Part shown: piece by piece, positions 9,286 to 18,593 of the stretch
Layout: every line of letters begins with the position of its first letter
How positions within the stretch are numbered: position 1 is the first letter of the stretch
Assembly (NCBI RefSeq): GCF_023631325.1
Contig: NZ_JALQDG010000012.1
Location: 124,001 to 188,000, forward strand
From: Caballeronia sp. INDeC2
Lineage (GTDB): Bacteria > Pseudomonadota > Gammaproteobacteria > Burkholderiales > Burkholderiaceae
Direction: 5' to 3'
Length of the DNA stretch: 64,000 nt
The notes under the pieces: generated by a model
The model's input: the letters and a program-made list of their open reading frames with translations, nothing else
Databases searched by the model: none
Told to the model about the DNA's origin: nothing
Translations under genes and position numbers: made by a program

Positions 9286-10054
9286 GCGGCACCTCAGCCG
9301 TCGTTTCGACGACAGCCGGTGCACCACGCATGCGCTGCAGCGCCACGTCGACAGCAGCTTGCGCTTCACTCGCGAGCAACCGTCGATCCGCCCCCGGCGC
9401 GAGCGGATCGCACACGTACAAATGCGCGGTGATCTTCCCCGCGCCCAACAACGCGTTCAACGAATCGTTGAGCGACATATCGCCGATATACGCGGGCGCG
9501 GTCGATTGCCGTCCCTGCGCATCCTCGTACATCAAACAGACCGGCTGCACCGGACACGACGCCGACACCGCCGCCTGAAACATGTTCGCGTGAAACGGCA
9601 GCAGCGTTTGCCCATCGGTAGTCGTGCCTTCGGGGAACACGCACATCTTTTCGCCCGCGAGCAGCCGATTCGCCAGTTCGTGCATGATGCGCTTTGCGTC
9701 GCTGCGTTTCTCGCGCTGCACGAACACCGTATCCAATTGATGCGCGAGCCAGCCGACCACCGGCCACTTGCGGATCTCCGCCTTCGACACGAACGGCGTC
9801 GGACGCCACGCGTTGATCACGTAGATATCGATCCACGAGATGTGATTGCCGACGACGAGCACGCCCGCATCGAGCCGCGCGACGTCGTTGTGCACGACGA
9901 GCTTCATGCCGCAAAGCCGCAACATCTCGAGCGACCACACGCGATTCATCTCGGCACGCTCGCTCGCGGACGCGCGCGGAAAGCGCCTCGCGACGACCCA
10001 CATGCCATACAGCAAGTGAATGACGAGCCGGAGCTTGCGCAACGCGAAACTCAT
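9254..10054 (-). CDS. plsC: 1-acyl-sn-glycerol-3-phosphate acyltransferase
   Basis: This membrane-bound acyltransferase (266 aa) forms phosphatidic acid from lysophosphatidate. The catalytic NHISWID (H-x4-D) and the substrate motif FPEGTTTDG are clear, after an N-terminal hydrophobic segment (LRLVIHLLYGMWVV). ATG at 10054 is used because the upstream in-frame extension is antisense to pyrC'. It lies 2 bp after pyrC', at the end of the pyr operon. The C-terminus has a run of serines. Confidence 0.9.
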   Translation of the reverse strand: MSFALRKLRLVIHLLYGMWVVARRFPRASASERAEMNRVWSLEMLRLCGMKLVVHNDVARLDAGVLVVGNHISWIDIYVINAWRPTPFVSKAEIRKWPVVGWLAHQLDTVFVQREKRSDAKRIMHELANRLLAGEKMCVFPEGTTTDGQTLLPFHANMFQAAVSASCPVQPVCLMYEDAQGRQSTAPAYIGDMSLNDSLNALLGAGKITAHLYVCDPLAPGADRRLLASEAQAAVDVALQRMRGAPAVVETTAEVPLTSSSSSSPA

Positions 10055-10056
10055 GA

Positions 10057-11334
10057 TCAGCGGCTCTCGTACGCGATATGACCGCCGACGATCGTCGCAT
10101 GCACGCGCGCCGGCAACTCGTAGCCGAGGAACGGCGTGTTGCGGCCCTGGCTCTTCAGCTTCTTCGGATCGACGCGCCATTCGCCCGCCGCGTCGAACAC
10201 GCAAAGATCGGCGAGCGCGCCGGTCGCTATGCGGCCGGCGGGCAGCTTGAGCACATCGGCGGGCGCGGACGAAATGCGCGCGAGCGCCTTCGCGAGCGGC
10301 ACGTTGGCTTCGCGCGCCCACTTCACCGTCAGCGACAGCAGCAGTTCGAGACCGGTCGCGCCAGGCGTCGCTTCGGCGAAGGGCAAGAGCTTCTCGTCGT
10401 CGTCGAGCGGCGTGTGGTCGGAACAGATCGCGTCGATGGTGCCATCGGCGAGACCGGCGCGGATCGCAGCGCGGTCGCGCTGCGAGCGCAGCGGCGGATC
10501 GAGACGGAATTGCGCATCGAAATAGCCGATGTCGATATCGGTGAGATGCACGTGATTGATCGTCACGTCGCACGAGACGGCGAGCCCCTCGGCCTTCGCC
10601 GCGCGCACGAGCTCGACGCCCGCCGCCGACGACAGATGCGACAGATGCACGCGCGCGCCCGTCACGCGAATCAATTCGAAGATCGTATGCAGCGCGATGG
10701 TTTCCGCCGCCACCGGCACGCCCGACAACCCGAGCCGCGACGCCACCGCGCCGCTCGCAGCCACGCCGCCCTTCGACATGTACGCGTCCTGCGGACGCAG
10801 CCATACCGTGTAGCCGTACGTGGTCGCGTATTGCAGCGCGCGCTGCAAGGTGCGCGTATCGACGATCGGGTTATCGGCCTGCGAGAAACCGATGCAGCCC
10901 GCTTCCGTCAGTTGAACCATCTCGGTGATGGTTTCGCCCTTCAACCCGACGGTCAGCGCGCCGAGCGGATACACATGCGCGAGATGCAGCTTCTGCGCGC
11001 GAAACTTGAGCATTTCGACGAGGCCCGGCTCGTCGAGCGTCGGGTCGGTGTCGGGCGGGCACACGAGGCTTGTCACGCCGCCTGCCATCGCGGCGGCCAT
11101 TTCGGATTCGAGCGTCGCCTTGTGCTCGAAGCCCGGCTCGCGCAACCGTGCGGACAGATCGACGAAACCCGGCGCGATGTAGAGCCCCGACGCGTCGATG
11201 ACCTTCGCCGCGTTGAAATCCGCAGGCGCTTCGCCCAGGCCGACGATCCTGCCCGCCGCGATGAACACGTCCTTGCGTTCTTCCGTGCCCGCCACCGGGT
11301 CGATGATCGTGCCGTTTTGAATCTGGATCTTCAT
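10057..11334 (-). CDS. pyrC': Dihydroorotase-like protein PyrC', probably non-catalytic
   Basis: The protein (425 aa) has the amidohydrolase fold of class I dihydroorotase: N-terminal strands, APGFVDL, LREPGFEHKATLESEMAAA and a late SDHTPLDDDEK. However, the zinc-binding His-x-His after GFVD is replaced (FVDLSARLREPG), and the carboxylated-lysine/histidine region reads LRPQDAYMSKGG. In Pseudomonas, a PyrC' lacking the zinc histidines is needed to assemble active aspartate transcarbamoylase rather than to make dihydroorotate. The position 10 bp after pyrB fits that role, so a true pyrC should lie elsewhere in the genome. Confidence 0.9.
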   Translation of the reverse strand: MKIQIQNGTIIDPVAGTEERKDVFIAAGRIVGLGEAPADFNAAKVIDASGLYIAPGFVDLSARLREPGFEHKATLESEMAAAMAGGVTSLVCPPDTDPTLDEPGLVEMLKFRAQKLHLAHVYPLGALTVGLKGETITEMVQLTEAGCIGFSQADNPIVDTRTLQRALQYATTYGYTVWLRPQDAYMSKGGVAASGAVASRLGLSGVPVAAETIALHTIFELIRVTGARVHLSHLSSAAGVELVRAAKAEGLAVSCDVTINHVHLTDIDIGYFDAQFRLDPPLRSQRDRAAIRAGLADGTIDAICSDHTPLDDDEKLLPFAEATPGATGLELLLSLTVKWAREANVPLAKALARISSAPADVLKLPAGRIATGALADLCVFDAAGEWRVDPKKLKSQGRNTPFLGYELPARVHATIVGGHIAYESR

Positions 11335-11344
11335 GTCGTCTTCT

Positions 11345-12370
11345 TCAGTCGCTGTTGCCGGCCACGATGCCCATCACCGCCATGCGCACGGCGATGCCGA
11401 AGGTCACCTGATTCAGGATCACCGATTGCGGGCCGTCCGCCACCTGCGAGTCGATTTCCACGCCGCGGTTCATCGGGCCGGGATGCATGACGATGGCATC
11501 GGGCGCGGCGAGCGCGAGACGCTCGGGCGTGAGGCCCCAACTCTTGAAATACTCCTGCGCGGAAGGCAAAAGCGCGCCGCTCATGCGCTCGTTCTGCAGG
11601 CGCAGCATGATGATCACGTCGACGCCCTTCAGCCCTTCGTCGAGATTGTGATAGACGTGCACGCCCATCTGATCGAGGTTGCCCGGCAAGAGCGTGCGCG
11701 GTCCGATCGCGCGCACTTCGGGCACGCCGAGCGTGGTCAGCGCGTGAATGTCCGAGCGCGCGACGCGCGAATGCAGAATGTCGCCGACGATCGCCACGCG
11801 CAGCTTCGTGAAGTCGCGCTTGTAATGGCGGATCGTGTACATGTCGAGCAGGCCTTGCGTCGGATGCGCGTGGCGGCCATCGCCCGCATTGATCACGTGC
11901 ACATGCGGCGCGCAATGTTCGGCGATCAGATACGGCGCGCCGCTCGACGCGTGACGCACAACGAACATGTCCGCGTGCATCGCGGAGAGGTTGTTGATCG
12001 TGTCGAGCAGCGATTCGCCCTTGCTCGTCGACGACGCGTTGATGTTCAGATTCAGCACATCCGCCGACAGGCGCTTCGCCGCGATCTCGAACGTGGTGCG
12101 CGTGCGCGTCGAGTTCTCGAAGAAGAGATTGAACACCGACTTGCCGCGCAACAACGGCACCTTCTTCACCTCGCGGTCGGTCACGCTCACGAACTGCTCG
12201 GCGGTGTCGAGAATGTGCGTGACGATCGAGCGCGGCAAGCCCTCGATGGTCAACAAGTGCTTGAGCTCGCCGTTCTTCGTGAGCTGCGGGTTGCCCTTGA
12301 GAAAGCCGTACCGGAACTTGTCTTGCGTGGGCGCGCCCGTCTCGGTTGCGCCCTGAGTGGCGGTGTTCAT
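11345..12370 (-). CDS. pyrB: Aspartate carbamoyltransferase catalytic subunit
   Basis: The subunit (341 aa) joins carbamoyl phosphate to L-aspartate in pyrimidine synthesis. The carbamoyl-phosphate motif [24 protein letters not shown] and [10 protein letters not shown] are all present. The 30-40 residue N-terminal extension relative to the E. coli chain is normal for the large PyrB/PyrC' ATCase class of pseudomonads and burkholderias. It lies between pyrR and pyrC'. Confidence 0.97.
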   Translation of the reverse strand: MNTATQGATETGAPTQDKFRYGFLKGNPQLTKNGELKHLLTIEGLPRSIVTHILDTAEQFVSVTDREVKKVPLLRGKSVFNLFFENSTRTRTTFEIAAKRLSADVLNLNINASSTSKGESLLDTINNLSAMHADMFVVRHASSGAPYLIAEHCAPHVHVINAGDGRHAHPTQGLLDMYTIRHYKRDFTKLRVAIVGDILHSRVARSDIHALTTLGVPEVRAIGPRTLLPGNLDQMGVHVYHNLDEGLKGVDVIIMLRLQNERMSGALLPSAQEYFKSWGLTPERLALAAPDAIVMHPGPMNRGVEIDSQVADGPQSVILNQVTFGIAVRMAVMGIVAGNSD

Positions 12371-12412
12371 GGTGATCCCGGGTGTTACTTTGAAAGAGGC
12401 TGCAAGCGCCGC

Positions 12413-12922
12413 TCAGCGCGCTTCGGTCGTGAAAGTGAAGGCGCCGTCTTCGCGACGCGCGAGCACGAGGTTCTGGTTCGCGGGCAACTCCACCGTCGCG
12501 CCTGTGAAGCGCGCGCCGATCGGCATTTCGCGCCCGCCGCGATCGGCGAGCACCGCGAGGTCGATCGATGCCGGGCGGCCATAGTCGTACAGCTCGTTGA
12601 TCGCCGCTCGCACGGTGCGGCCCGTAGACAGCACGTCGTCGATCAGGACGATGCGGCGGCCGTTCACGTCGAAAGGCAGTTCCGTCGGCCGCGCCTGGCT
12701 GTGCAGGCCCTTTTTCGCGTAGTCGTCGCGATGCAGCGCGACATTCACCACGCCGAAGTGCGGCGCGTCCAAATCCTGCGCGAGCCGCTCGGCGAGCCAC
12801 ACGCCGCCGCTGTAGATGCCGGCGAGCACCGGGCCGTCGGATGCGGCAAGCGATTGTCCGAACGCCGCGCGAATCTGGTCGACGAGCGCACGGTAGAGCG
12901 TCTCGGCGTCAATGGAACTCAT
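12413..12922 (-). CDS. pyrR: Bifunctional pyr operon regulator / uracil phosphoribosyltransferase
   Basis: This type I phosphoribosyltransferase fold (169 aa) has the PRPP loop [16 protein letters not shown]. In Gram-positives PyrR attenuates pyr mRNA; in beta/gamma-proteobacteria its regulatory role is less clear. It overlaps the 3' end of yqgF by 14 bp and precedes pyrB by 42 bp. No obvious attenuator hairpin lies in that short gap. Confidence 0.92.
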   Translation of the reverse strand: MSSIDAETLYRALVDQIRAAFGQSLAASDGPVLAGIYSGGVWLAERLAQDLDAPHFGVVNVALHRDDYAKKGLHSQARPTELPFDVNGRRIVLIDDVLSTGRTVRAAINELYDYGRPASIDLAVLADRGGREMPIGARFTGATVELPANQNLVLARREDGAFTFTTEAR

Positions 12923-13355
12923 GATCGTCGGGAAGTCCGTCGAGATATTGTTGAAGGATGACGCGAGCGGCTTCGGCGTCGATATCGTCGAAACGGCCGC
13001 GTGCGTTGGTGCGCACGCCGCGTTCGCGCAAATCGGCTTTGGCGTCGACGGACGAGTAGCGCTCGTCCATCCATTGCACAGGCACGTTGAAACGGCCGTT
13101 CACTTGATTGCCGAAGCGCTTCGCAAGCGCGCTCATTGCGTGAGGCGTGCCGTCCGGATGCATCGGCATGCCGACGATCACCGTGTCCGGCTTCCACTCG
13201 TCGAGCAGCTTGCCCACCGCGACGAAGCGATATTCGCGATCGCGATTTTCCAGCGTGACGAGCGCACGCGCGTTCTTGGTGAGCGTATTGCCGACGGCGA
13301 CACCAATGCGTTTCTCGCCGTAATCGAATGCCAGCAGCGTGGCTTCGCGGCTCAT
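12909..13355 (-). CDS. yqgF: Putative pre-16S rRNA nuclease / Holliday-junction resolvase homologue
   Basis: This RNase H-fold protein (148 aa) has the N-terminal [13 protein letters not shown] with its catalytic Asp, then [16 protein letters not shown] and a C-terminal [17 protein letters not shown]. YqgF/RuvX is linked to 16S rRNA 5' maturation. The ATG at 13355 overlaps the algH stop (ATGA); the longer frame upstream is antisense to algH coding sequence. It is part of the algH-yqgF-pyrR-pyrB chain common in burkholderias. Confidence 0.94.
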   Translation of the reverse strand: MSREATLLAFDYGEKRIGVAVGNTLTKNARALVTLENRDREYRFVAVGKLLDEWKPDTVIVGMPMHPDGTPHAMSALAKRFGNQVNGRFNVPVQWMDERYSSVDAKADLRERGVRTNARGRFDDIDAEAARVILQQYLDGLPDDHEFH

Positions 13356-13930
13356 GCGTGCCCTGCTTCGCCGGACAACATCGAGCGCGACACGCCGAGC
13401 AGCGAGAGCGCCGCTTCGAGGCGGTCTTCGGCGGGCACGTCGAAGATGATGCGCGGATCGGCTTCCACCGTGAGCCAGCCGTTCTTCGAGATTTCCTCTT
13501 CGAGCTGCCCCGCGCCCCAGCCGGCATGACCGAGCGTGAGCAAGAAGCGCTCGGGGCCCTTGCCGCTCGCGACCGCTTCGAGCACGTCCTTCGACGTGGT
13601 CATGGCGAGGCCGCCGGGCACGCTCATCGACGAACTGTACGGTTCGCCCTCGCCTGATTCGTGCAGCACGAAGCCGCGCTCGGTCTGCACGGGACCGCCG
13701 AAATACACGGGCAAATGGACAAGCGGCTCGATCTCGAGCTTCAGATCGATGCGGTTGAAAAGCGACTGGAGATCGATGTCGGTCGGCCGGTTGATGACGA
13801 GGCCGAGCGCGCCCTTCTCGGTGTGATCGCAAAGGTAGACCACCGTTCCTGAGAATGTCGGATCCGCCATGTTCGGCATGGCGATCAGGAACTGATTCGT
13901 CAAATTGATGCGATCGGAAGTCTTGGACAT
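13352..13930 (-). CDS. algH: UPF0301/AlgH family protein
   Basis: This 192-residue YqgE/AlgH protein has the recognisable [25 protein letters not shown] start, [26 protein letters not shown] and [16 protein letters not shown]. The family is widespread, was named from an alginate phenotype in Pseudomonas, and has no settled biochemical role. It begins the operon and is separated from the divergent photolyase gene by only 30 bp, so promoters must lie within or very near the coding starts. Confidence 0.93.
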   Translation of the reverse strand: MSKTSDRINLTNQFLIAMPNMADPTFSGTVVYLCDHTEKGALGLVINRPTDIDLQSLFNRIDLKLEIEPLVHLPVYFGGPVQTERGFVLHESGEGEPYSSSMSVPGGLAMTTSKDVLEAVASGKGPERFLLTLGHAGWGAGQLEEEISKNGWLTVEADPRIIFDVPAEDRLEAALSLLGVSRSMLSGEAGHA

Positions 13931-13960
13931 AATTCAGAATTTTAACAAAGGCGCTGCGAG

Positions 13961-15451
13961 ATGGCCGACTTTGATGTGGGTCTGGTCTGGTTTAGGCGGG
14001 ACCTGCGCGCGGCAGACAATGCTGCACTCTATCATGCGCTTACACGGTGCCGCCGCGTGCTGTGCGCCTTCATTTTCGATCGCGATATTCTCTCGCCGCT
14101 CGAAAAAAAGGACCGGCGCGTGCCGTTCATCCATGCAAGCGTCGTCGAGCTGGATCGCACGCTGCGCGAGGCTGGCGGCGCGCTGATCGTGCTGCACGGT
14201 CATCCGGTTCACGATATTCCGACGCTCGCGCGCGAATGCGGTGTCGATGCCGTGTTCGCCAACCGCGATTACGAACCGGGCGCGAAGGCGCGCGACGAGG
14301 CCGTCGCGCGGAAACTAGCGAGTCAGGACATCGCTTTTTTCACGTTCAGAGATCAGGCCGTCTTCGATCATGACGACGTGATGACAGGCGCAGGCAAGCC
14401 CTACACCGTCTTCACGCCGTACAAGCGCAAATGGCTCGCCACGCTCACGCCGGACGCGCTGAAGCCGTATGCGTCGGAGGATCATCTGAACGCGCTCGGG
14501 AAGCCGCCCGCGGGCGTGAAGCACGCGATTCCATCGCGCGCGGCGCTCGGCTTCCCCGATGCGCACGGCCCCGCGTTACCCGCTGGCACGAGCGGCGCTT
14601 ACGAGCTCTTCGACGATTTCCGCGACCGCATGACCGACTACGGCCGCGCGCGCAATTTTCCCGCACTGAAGGGCCCGAGCTATCTCGGCGTGCATCTGCG
14701 GCACGGCACCGTGTCGATCCGCGCGCTCGCCCGCAGCGCGCACGACGCCCAGCGCCACGGCGACCAAGGCGCGGAAACCTGGCTCGGCGAACTGATTTGG
14801 CGAGAGTTCTATTTCTCCGTGTTGCACCATTTTCCGCACGTCGGCGTGCCGGGCGATCATCGCGCGTTCAAGCCGGAATACGATCGCATACAGTGGGAAA
14901 CGGGCGATGCTGCCGACGCCGGTTTCGCCGCATGGTGCGCGGGTCAGACCGGCTATCCGCTAGTCGATGCGGCGATGCGCCAGATCAACACGTCCGGCTA
15001 CATGCATAACCGGCTGCGCATGGTGGTCGCGAGTTTTCTGACGAAGGATCTCGGCATCGACTGGCGGCGCGGCGAGGCGTATTTCGAAGCGCTCCTGAAC
15101 GACTTCGAGCTGTCGAACAACAACGGCGGCTGGCAGTGGGCCGCATCGAGCGGCTGCGACGCACAGCCGTACTTCCGCATCTTCAATCCGGTCACGCAGT
15201 CGCGGAATTTCGATGCCGCGGGCAAGTTCATCCGGCATTACGTGCCGGAAATCGCGGGCCTGCCGGATCGCGACATCCACGCGCCGTGGCTCGCGAAGCC
15301 GGATGCGCTGAAGGCCGCCAGAATTTCGATCGGCGTGGATTATCCGCAACCGATCGTCGATCATGACGCCGCGAGAAAGCGCACGCTCGCGCGCTACGAC
15401 GTCGTGCGCGGACCAGGCGCGAAACGCGCCGCGCCGCCTGAGGACGATTAA
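13961..15451 (+). CDS. phrB: Deoxyribodipyrimidine photolyase
   Basis: This class I CPD photolyase/cryptochrome-family protein (496 aa) repairs UV-induced pyrimidine dimers with blue light. The N-terminal antenna-binding domain starts [15 protein letters not shown]. The C-terminal FAD-binding domain has the [43 protein letters not shown] and [24 protein letters not shown] stretches that bind FAD and carry the tryptophan chain. Its stop overlaps the end of the converging 464-aa gene by 4 bp. Confidence 0.95.
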   Translation: MADFDVGLVWFRRDLRAADNAALYHALTRCRRVLCAFIFDRDILSPLEKKDRRVPFIHASVVELDRTLREAGGALIVLHGHPVHDIPTLARECGVDAVFANRDYEPGAKARDEAVARKLASQDIAFFTFRDQAVFDHDDVMTGAGKPYTVFTPYKRKWLATLTPDALKPYASEDHLNALGKPPAGVKHAIPSRAALGFPDAHGPALPAGTSGAYELFDDFRDRMTDYGRARNFPALKGPSYLGVHLRHGTVSIRALARSAHDAQRHGDQGAETWLGELIWREFYFSVLHHFPHVGVPGDHRAFKPEYDRIQWETGDAADAGFAAWCAGQTGYPLVDAAMRQINTSGYMHNRLRMVVASFLTKDLGIDWRRGEAYFEALLNDFELSNNNGGWQWAASSGCDAQPYFRIFNPVTQSRNFDAAGKFIRHYVPEIAGLPDRDIHAPWLAKPDALKAARISIGVDYPQPIVDHDAARKRTLARYDVVRGPGAKRAAPPEDD

Positions 15452-16842
15452 CGCGCGATCAGCGCCGGCTTTTCGATCATCGCGGTGAGCGCGACGATCG
15501 ACCCGCGGCCTTCGGACGGCGCAATGCCGGCGGCCGCCTGATGCAGCATCGAGCGCAGCATTTGCGCGGCGCGCTCGGGCACGGTGGCGTCGATGCCGCG
15601 CGTCGCGCCTTCGGCGCCATCGGCGTGCGTTTCTCCGTGATGCGCGACGCGCCGCCACGCCAGACCGAGCGTGTCCGCCAGCAGCGCGACATGCCCGAGG
15701 CCCAGCGCGCAAGCCGCCGCGCCCAGCCGATGCGACGCGTCCGCCGCGGAAAGCGCCGCGGCTTCGTCGACGGTGCCGGTCTCGCTCGCTTGCGTGCCGC
15801 GCTCGACGAGCGCATCGATCGATGTCTCCGCGCTCTGCAGGAAGTCCTCGTAGGCGGCCGCGTTGACGCGCAGCGCGCCGAGATCGCGGGTGACGGCGTC
15901 GCGCGACGCTTCCTCGCTCGCCTGCGCCGCACCCGCTTCCCACGCCGCTTCCGATGCCGCCGTCGCCGCGACGTGCCAAGCCACGGTCAGGCCGTAGTCG
16001 CGCAGCACGTCGACGTGCCCGGCGTCTTCGGGCGCCGCGCCGTACAGCGCGAAATCGCGCCACAGAAGCGCGAGCGTCGCGCGCACCAGCGAACGCGGCG
16101 CGTACGACAGCGCGTGCGCCTGGTCCGCCAGCACGAGGTTGAAGCGCGCGTAGAGGCGCTTCGCATCGGCAATGTGATCGAGCTCGCCGCCGTTGCGTTC
16201 GGCGCGCTCACGCAACGCACGCACCGTCGACGACGCGAGCCGCCAGAAATCGTAGGGATCGGAACCGCGCAGCTCGTCGAGACAGGCATCGAGGCGCTCG
16301 AAGGCATCGGCGGAATGTTCGGCCGGTCCACGCAGGAGCTTGAGCAGCGTCGCCTCGTAATGCGCCCGCAGGTGCGCGAGCCGCTCGGGGGCGATGCCGC
16401 GCAGCGTCGCCGGTGCGATTGCGCGGCCCGCGAGCGCGAGGTCGTCGTAGGAAACCGGCGCGACGCGCGTGTGCGCGGCGAGCAGCGCATGCAGGCCGCG
16501 ATAGTGATCGAACAGCAACGTCGAGCACGAAAGTTCGCGCAAATTATGGCGCTCGACCGCCGCGCGAAACACCGCGATGGCGTCGGCGATGCGCGCGTGG
16601 CTTCCCTCCGATTCGTCGCCGAGCGGCGCGACGAGCGCGAGCGCTTCGGCGAAACGCTGTCCGGGCAGCCAGCCCGCCGAATGCAGCGCGGCGATGGCGC
16701 GCTTCAGCGCGGCCGCGGTTTCGCCCTGGCGCTGGAACGCGTGCAACGCGTCGGTCAGCGCCATTTCGGCGAGCCGCACCGATCCGCCACGCGGATTGGG
16801 CAGAGCTTCGAATGCAACGGGCAGATCGGGACGAGATGTCAT
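15448..16842 (-). CDS. Uncharacterised helical protein resembling the N-terminal part of PilL/ChpA
   Basis: This 464-aa Ala/Leu/Arg-rich, almost wholly helical protein shows no signal peptide or membrane segment. Segments such as GIAPERLAHLRAHYEATLLKL, DPYDFWRLASSTVRALRE and DAKRLYARFNLVLADQA recall the repetitive Hpt-like N-terminal region of the chemosensory kinases PilL/ChpA. No kinase, receiver or CheW domain follows. It lies next to rubredoxin, a gene that sits beside pilGHIJL in several related bacteria as I recall, so it may be a remnant or a scaffold. The resemblance is from memory; treat the product as hypothetical. Confidence 0.55.
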   Translation of the reverse strand: MTSRPDLPVAFEALPNPRGGSVRLAEMALTDALHAFQRQGETAAALKRAIAALHSAGWLPGQRFAEALALVAPLGDESEGSHARIADAIAVFRAAVERHNLRELSCSTLLFDHYRGLHALLAAHTRVAPVSYDDLALAGRAIAPATLRGIAPERLAHLRAHYEATLLKLLRGPAEHSADAFERLDACLDELRGSDPYDFWRLASSTVRALRERAERNGGELDHIADAKRLYARFNLVLADQAHALSYAPRSLVRATLALLWRDFALYGAAPEDAGHVDVLRDYGLTVAWHVAATAASEAAWEAGAAQASEEASRDAVTRDLGALRVNAAAYEDFLQSAETSIDALVERGTQASETGTVDEAAALSAADASHRLGAAACALGLGHVALLADTLGLAWRRVAHHGETHADGAEGATRGIDATVPERAAQMLRSMLHQAAAGIAPSEGRGSIVALTAMIEKPALIAR

Positions 16843-17151
16843 AACAAGCGCTCACAAGCCGGTTCGCGGGCGCGGCGATCTAACGCCGCCGTCGCACGCG
16901 GTTGAAATGCGTCATCGGTAGGCGCGACGGGTGTCGTCACGCCAGCTTCAAGCGTATGCCTGAACGAGCGGGCGCGGGAAACGAATGCGCCCGCCGAGGC
17001 TTTACGCACCTTCACCTTTACTCGCCGACATCGCGCGGCGCCGGAATCGCCGCAACGAACTCGCCTTACGCCGCAAAATCCGAAAAATTGGGCAAACCGC
17101 ACGGCGGCAGCCCGCGCGCGGCACGCGTCGTGATCGACGAACGCGGCCCGC
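16843..17151. other. Non-coding stretch upstream of the PilL-like gene
   Basis: The sequence is GC-rich with short open frames on both strands, none with a ribosome-binding site or recognisable product. It should contain the promoter of the minus-strand 464-aa gene. Nothing further is seen. Confidence 0.4.
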
Positions 17152-17188
17152 AAAAAACGCGCGCCGCATGACGCGAGTCATGCGGCGC
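17152..17188 (-). terminator. Rho-independent terminator of rubredoxin
   Basis: A perfect 12-bp stem (17161-17172 with 17177-17188) closes a four-base loop. On the minus strand it is followed after three bases by six T residues (17157-17152). It starts 16 bp past the rubredoxin stop. Confidence 0.85.
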
Positions 17189-17203
17189 GGCAGAACGACA
17201 AGA

Positions 17204-17374
17204 TCAGATCTGAACCATCTCGAAATCTTCCTTGCGGGCTCCGCATTCGGGACAGGTCCAGTTGATCGGAACGTCCTCCCAGCGCGTGCCGGGCGCGATG
17301 CCCTCGTCGGGCAATCCCGCCTCCTCGTCGTAGATCCAGCCGCAGATCAGGCACATCCAGCTTCTGTATTCCAT
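17204..17374 (-). CDS. rubA: Rubredoxin
   Basis: This 56-residue electron carrier is too short for routine length cut-offs. It reads MEYRSWMCLICGWIYDEEAG, then two CxxC iron ligands (C8-x2-C11 and C41-x2-C44 in CPECGARKEDFE), binding one Fe in a tetra-cysteine site. Stop TGA is at 17204-17206. It is probably monocistronic, with a strong terminator directly after it, and is divergent from the ThiD-like gene. It presumably hands electrons to an oxidase or hydroxylase; the partner is not shown by context. Confidence 0.95.
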   Translation of the reverse strand: MEYRSWMCLICGWIYDEEAGLPDEGIAPGTRWEDVPINWTCPECGARKEDFEMVQI

Positions 17375-17670
17375 ACTTATGCCGCGTCGATTGGTCGATT
17401 GAAATTAGGACATGATGGTACCGTGTTGCCGTGTCGATGCCTAGCAAGCCACCGGCCCGGGTGCGCGCATTGTGACATCGGTCGAAACGGCCGCCGCGCC
17501 GGTTTGCGCGCCCCAAGCCTAGCGCGCCGGAAAAAAGTGCGCAAAGAGAACAGCCGGACGGCATTAGGCCGCATAATCAGACATGACCGAGCGGGCATTC
17601 GCTCACGCGCCCGAGGGCGCGGACGAGTTCGCTTAAAGCCGATCGCCCATTCAAGCAAACCAATACCATA
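17375..17670. promoter_or_regulatory. Divergent intergenic region between rubredoxin and the ThiD-like gene
   Basis: About 300 bp with no supported gene. It must hold both promoters, but no clear -35/-10 pair was recognised. Confidence 0.3.
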
Positions 17671-18561
17671 ATGTCCGCTTTTGCCATGACCGGCGATTCC
17701 CCACCGATCGTACTCACCTTCGGCATTTCCGATCCCACGGGCGGCTCGGGCCTGCAAGCCGACCTGCTGACGCTCGCGAGCATGGGCTGCCACGGCGCGA
17801 CCGTGCTGACCGGCTACGCGGTACGCGACTCCGCGACCTGCGATGAAGTAACCGGCCTCGATCCGGACACGGTCGCGACGCAGGCGCGCATGTTGCTGGA
17901 GGATATGCCGATCGCCGCGTTCAAGATCGGCGCGGCGACCCGCGCGGAGCTGGTGTCCGCTATCGCCGAAGTCGTCTCCGACTACGACGACGTGCCGCTG
18001 ATCCTCGCGCCCGATTTCACGCTCGACGACGAACACGTGCTGTCCGCCGACGAACTGCGCGAATCTCTCGCCGATCTGCTCGTGCCGCAAACCACCATGC
18101 TGATTGCCGATCACGCCACGCTGCTGCAACTCGCCCAGCCGGACAGCGACGCCGAATCGCCTACGCTCGATTCCGCGATTTCCCACATCCTGGCGCAAGG
18201 CTGCGAATACGTACTCGCGATGGAAACCGGCACGCACCGGCACGTGAACACGCTCTACAGCGAAGAAGGACAAGTGCGGCAGGACACGTGGGAGCGCGGC
18301 GTGCAGCGCATCATGGGCCTGACCGATACACTCGGCTCGGCCGTCGCCGCTTTGCTCGCGAACGGCCAGGAGCCCGCCGAGGCCGCGCGCGAGGCGCAGG
18401 AATACGTGTTTCAGGCCGCGCGCGCCGCGTTTCGGCCAGGCATGGGCGCGTATCTGCCGGACCGCTTCTTCTGGGCGCGTTCGAACGACGCTGACGAAGA
18501 CGGCGAGACCTCCTCGCCACCCGATGATCCAACGGGACTGCCCGGAGAAGCCCGACACTGA
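17671..18561 (+). CDS. thiD: ThiD-like phosphomethylpyrimidine kinase family protein
   Basis: This ribokinase-fold protein (296 aa) has the ThiD N-terminal motif ISDPTGGSGLQADLLTLASMG, so it is usually annotated as HMP/HMP-P kinase for thiamine synthesis. Two features are unusual: the active-site loop usually GTGC(T/A)xS reads GLTDTLGSAV, and the conserved TALxAQNT substrate segment reads TGYAVRD. The catalytic cysteine of canonical ThiD is therefore missing. It may act on a different small substrate or be non-catalytic. A DUF72 gene follows 32 bp downstream. Confidence 0.75.
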   Translation: MSAFAMTGDSPPIVLTFGISDPTGGSGLQADLLTLASMGCHGATVLTGYAVRDSATCDEVTGLDPDTVATQARMLLEDMPIAAFKIGAATRAELVSAIAEVVSDYDDVPLILAPDFTLDDEHVLSADELRESLADLLVPQTTMLIADHATLLQLAQPDSDAESPTLDSAISHILAQGCEYVLAMETGTHRHVNTLYSEEGQVRQDTWERGVQRIMGLTDTLGSAVAALLANGQEPAEAAREAQEYVFQAARAAFRPGMGAYLPDRFFWARSNDADEDGETSSPPDDPTGLPGEARH

Positions 18562-18593
18562 AGCCCGAACAATAAGGGAGGCAACGCGAGCGC

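Noticed and set aside
16839..17153. 104-codon minus-strand frame between rubredoxin and the PilL-like gene
   Set aside because: Arg/Ala-rich translation without a family or ribosome-binding site.
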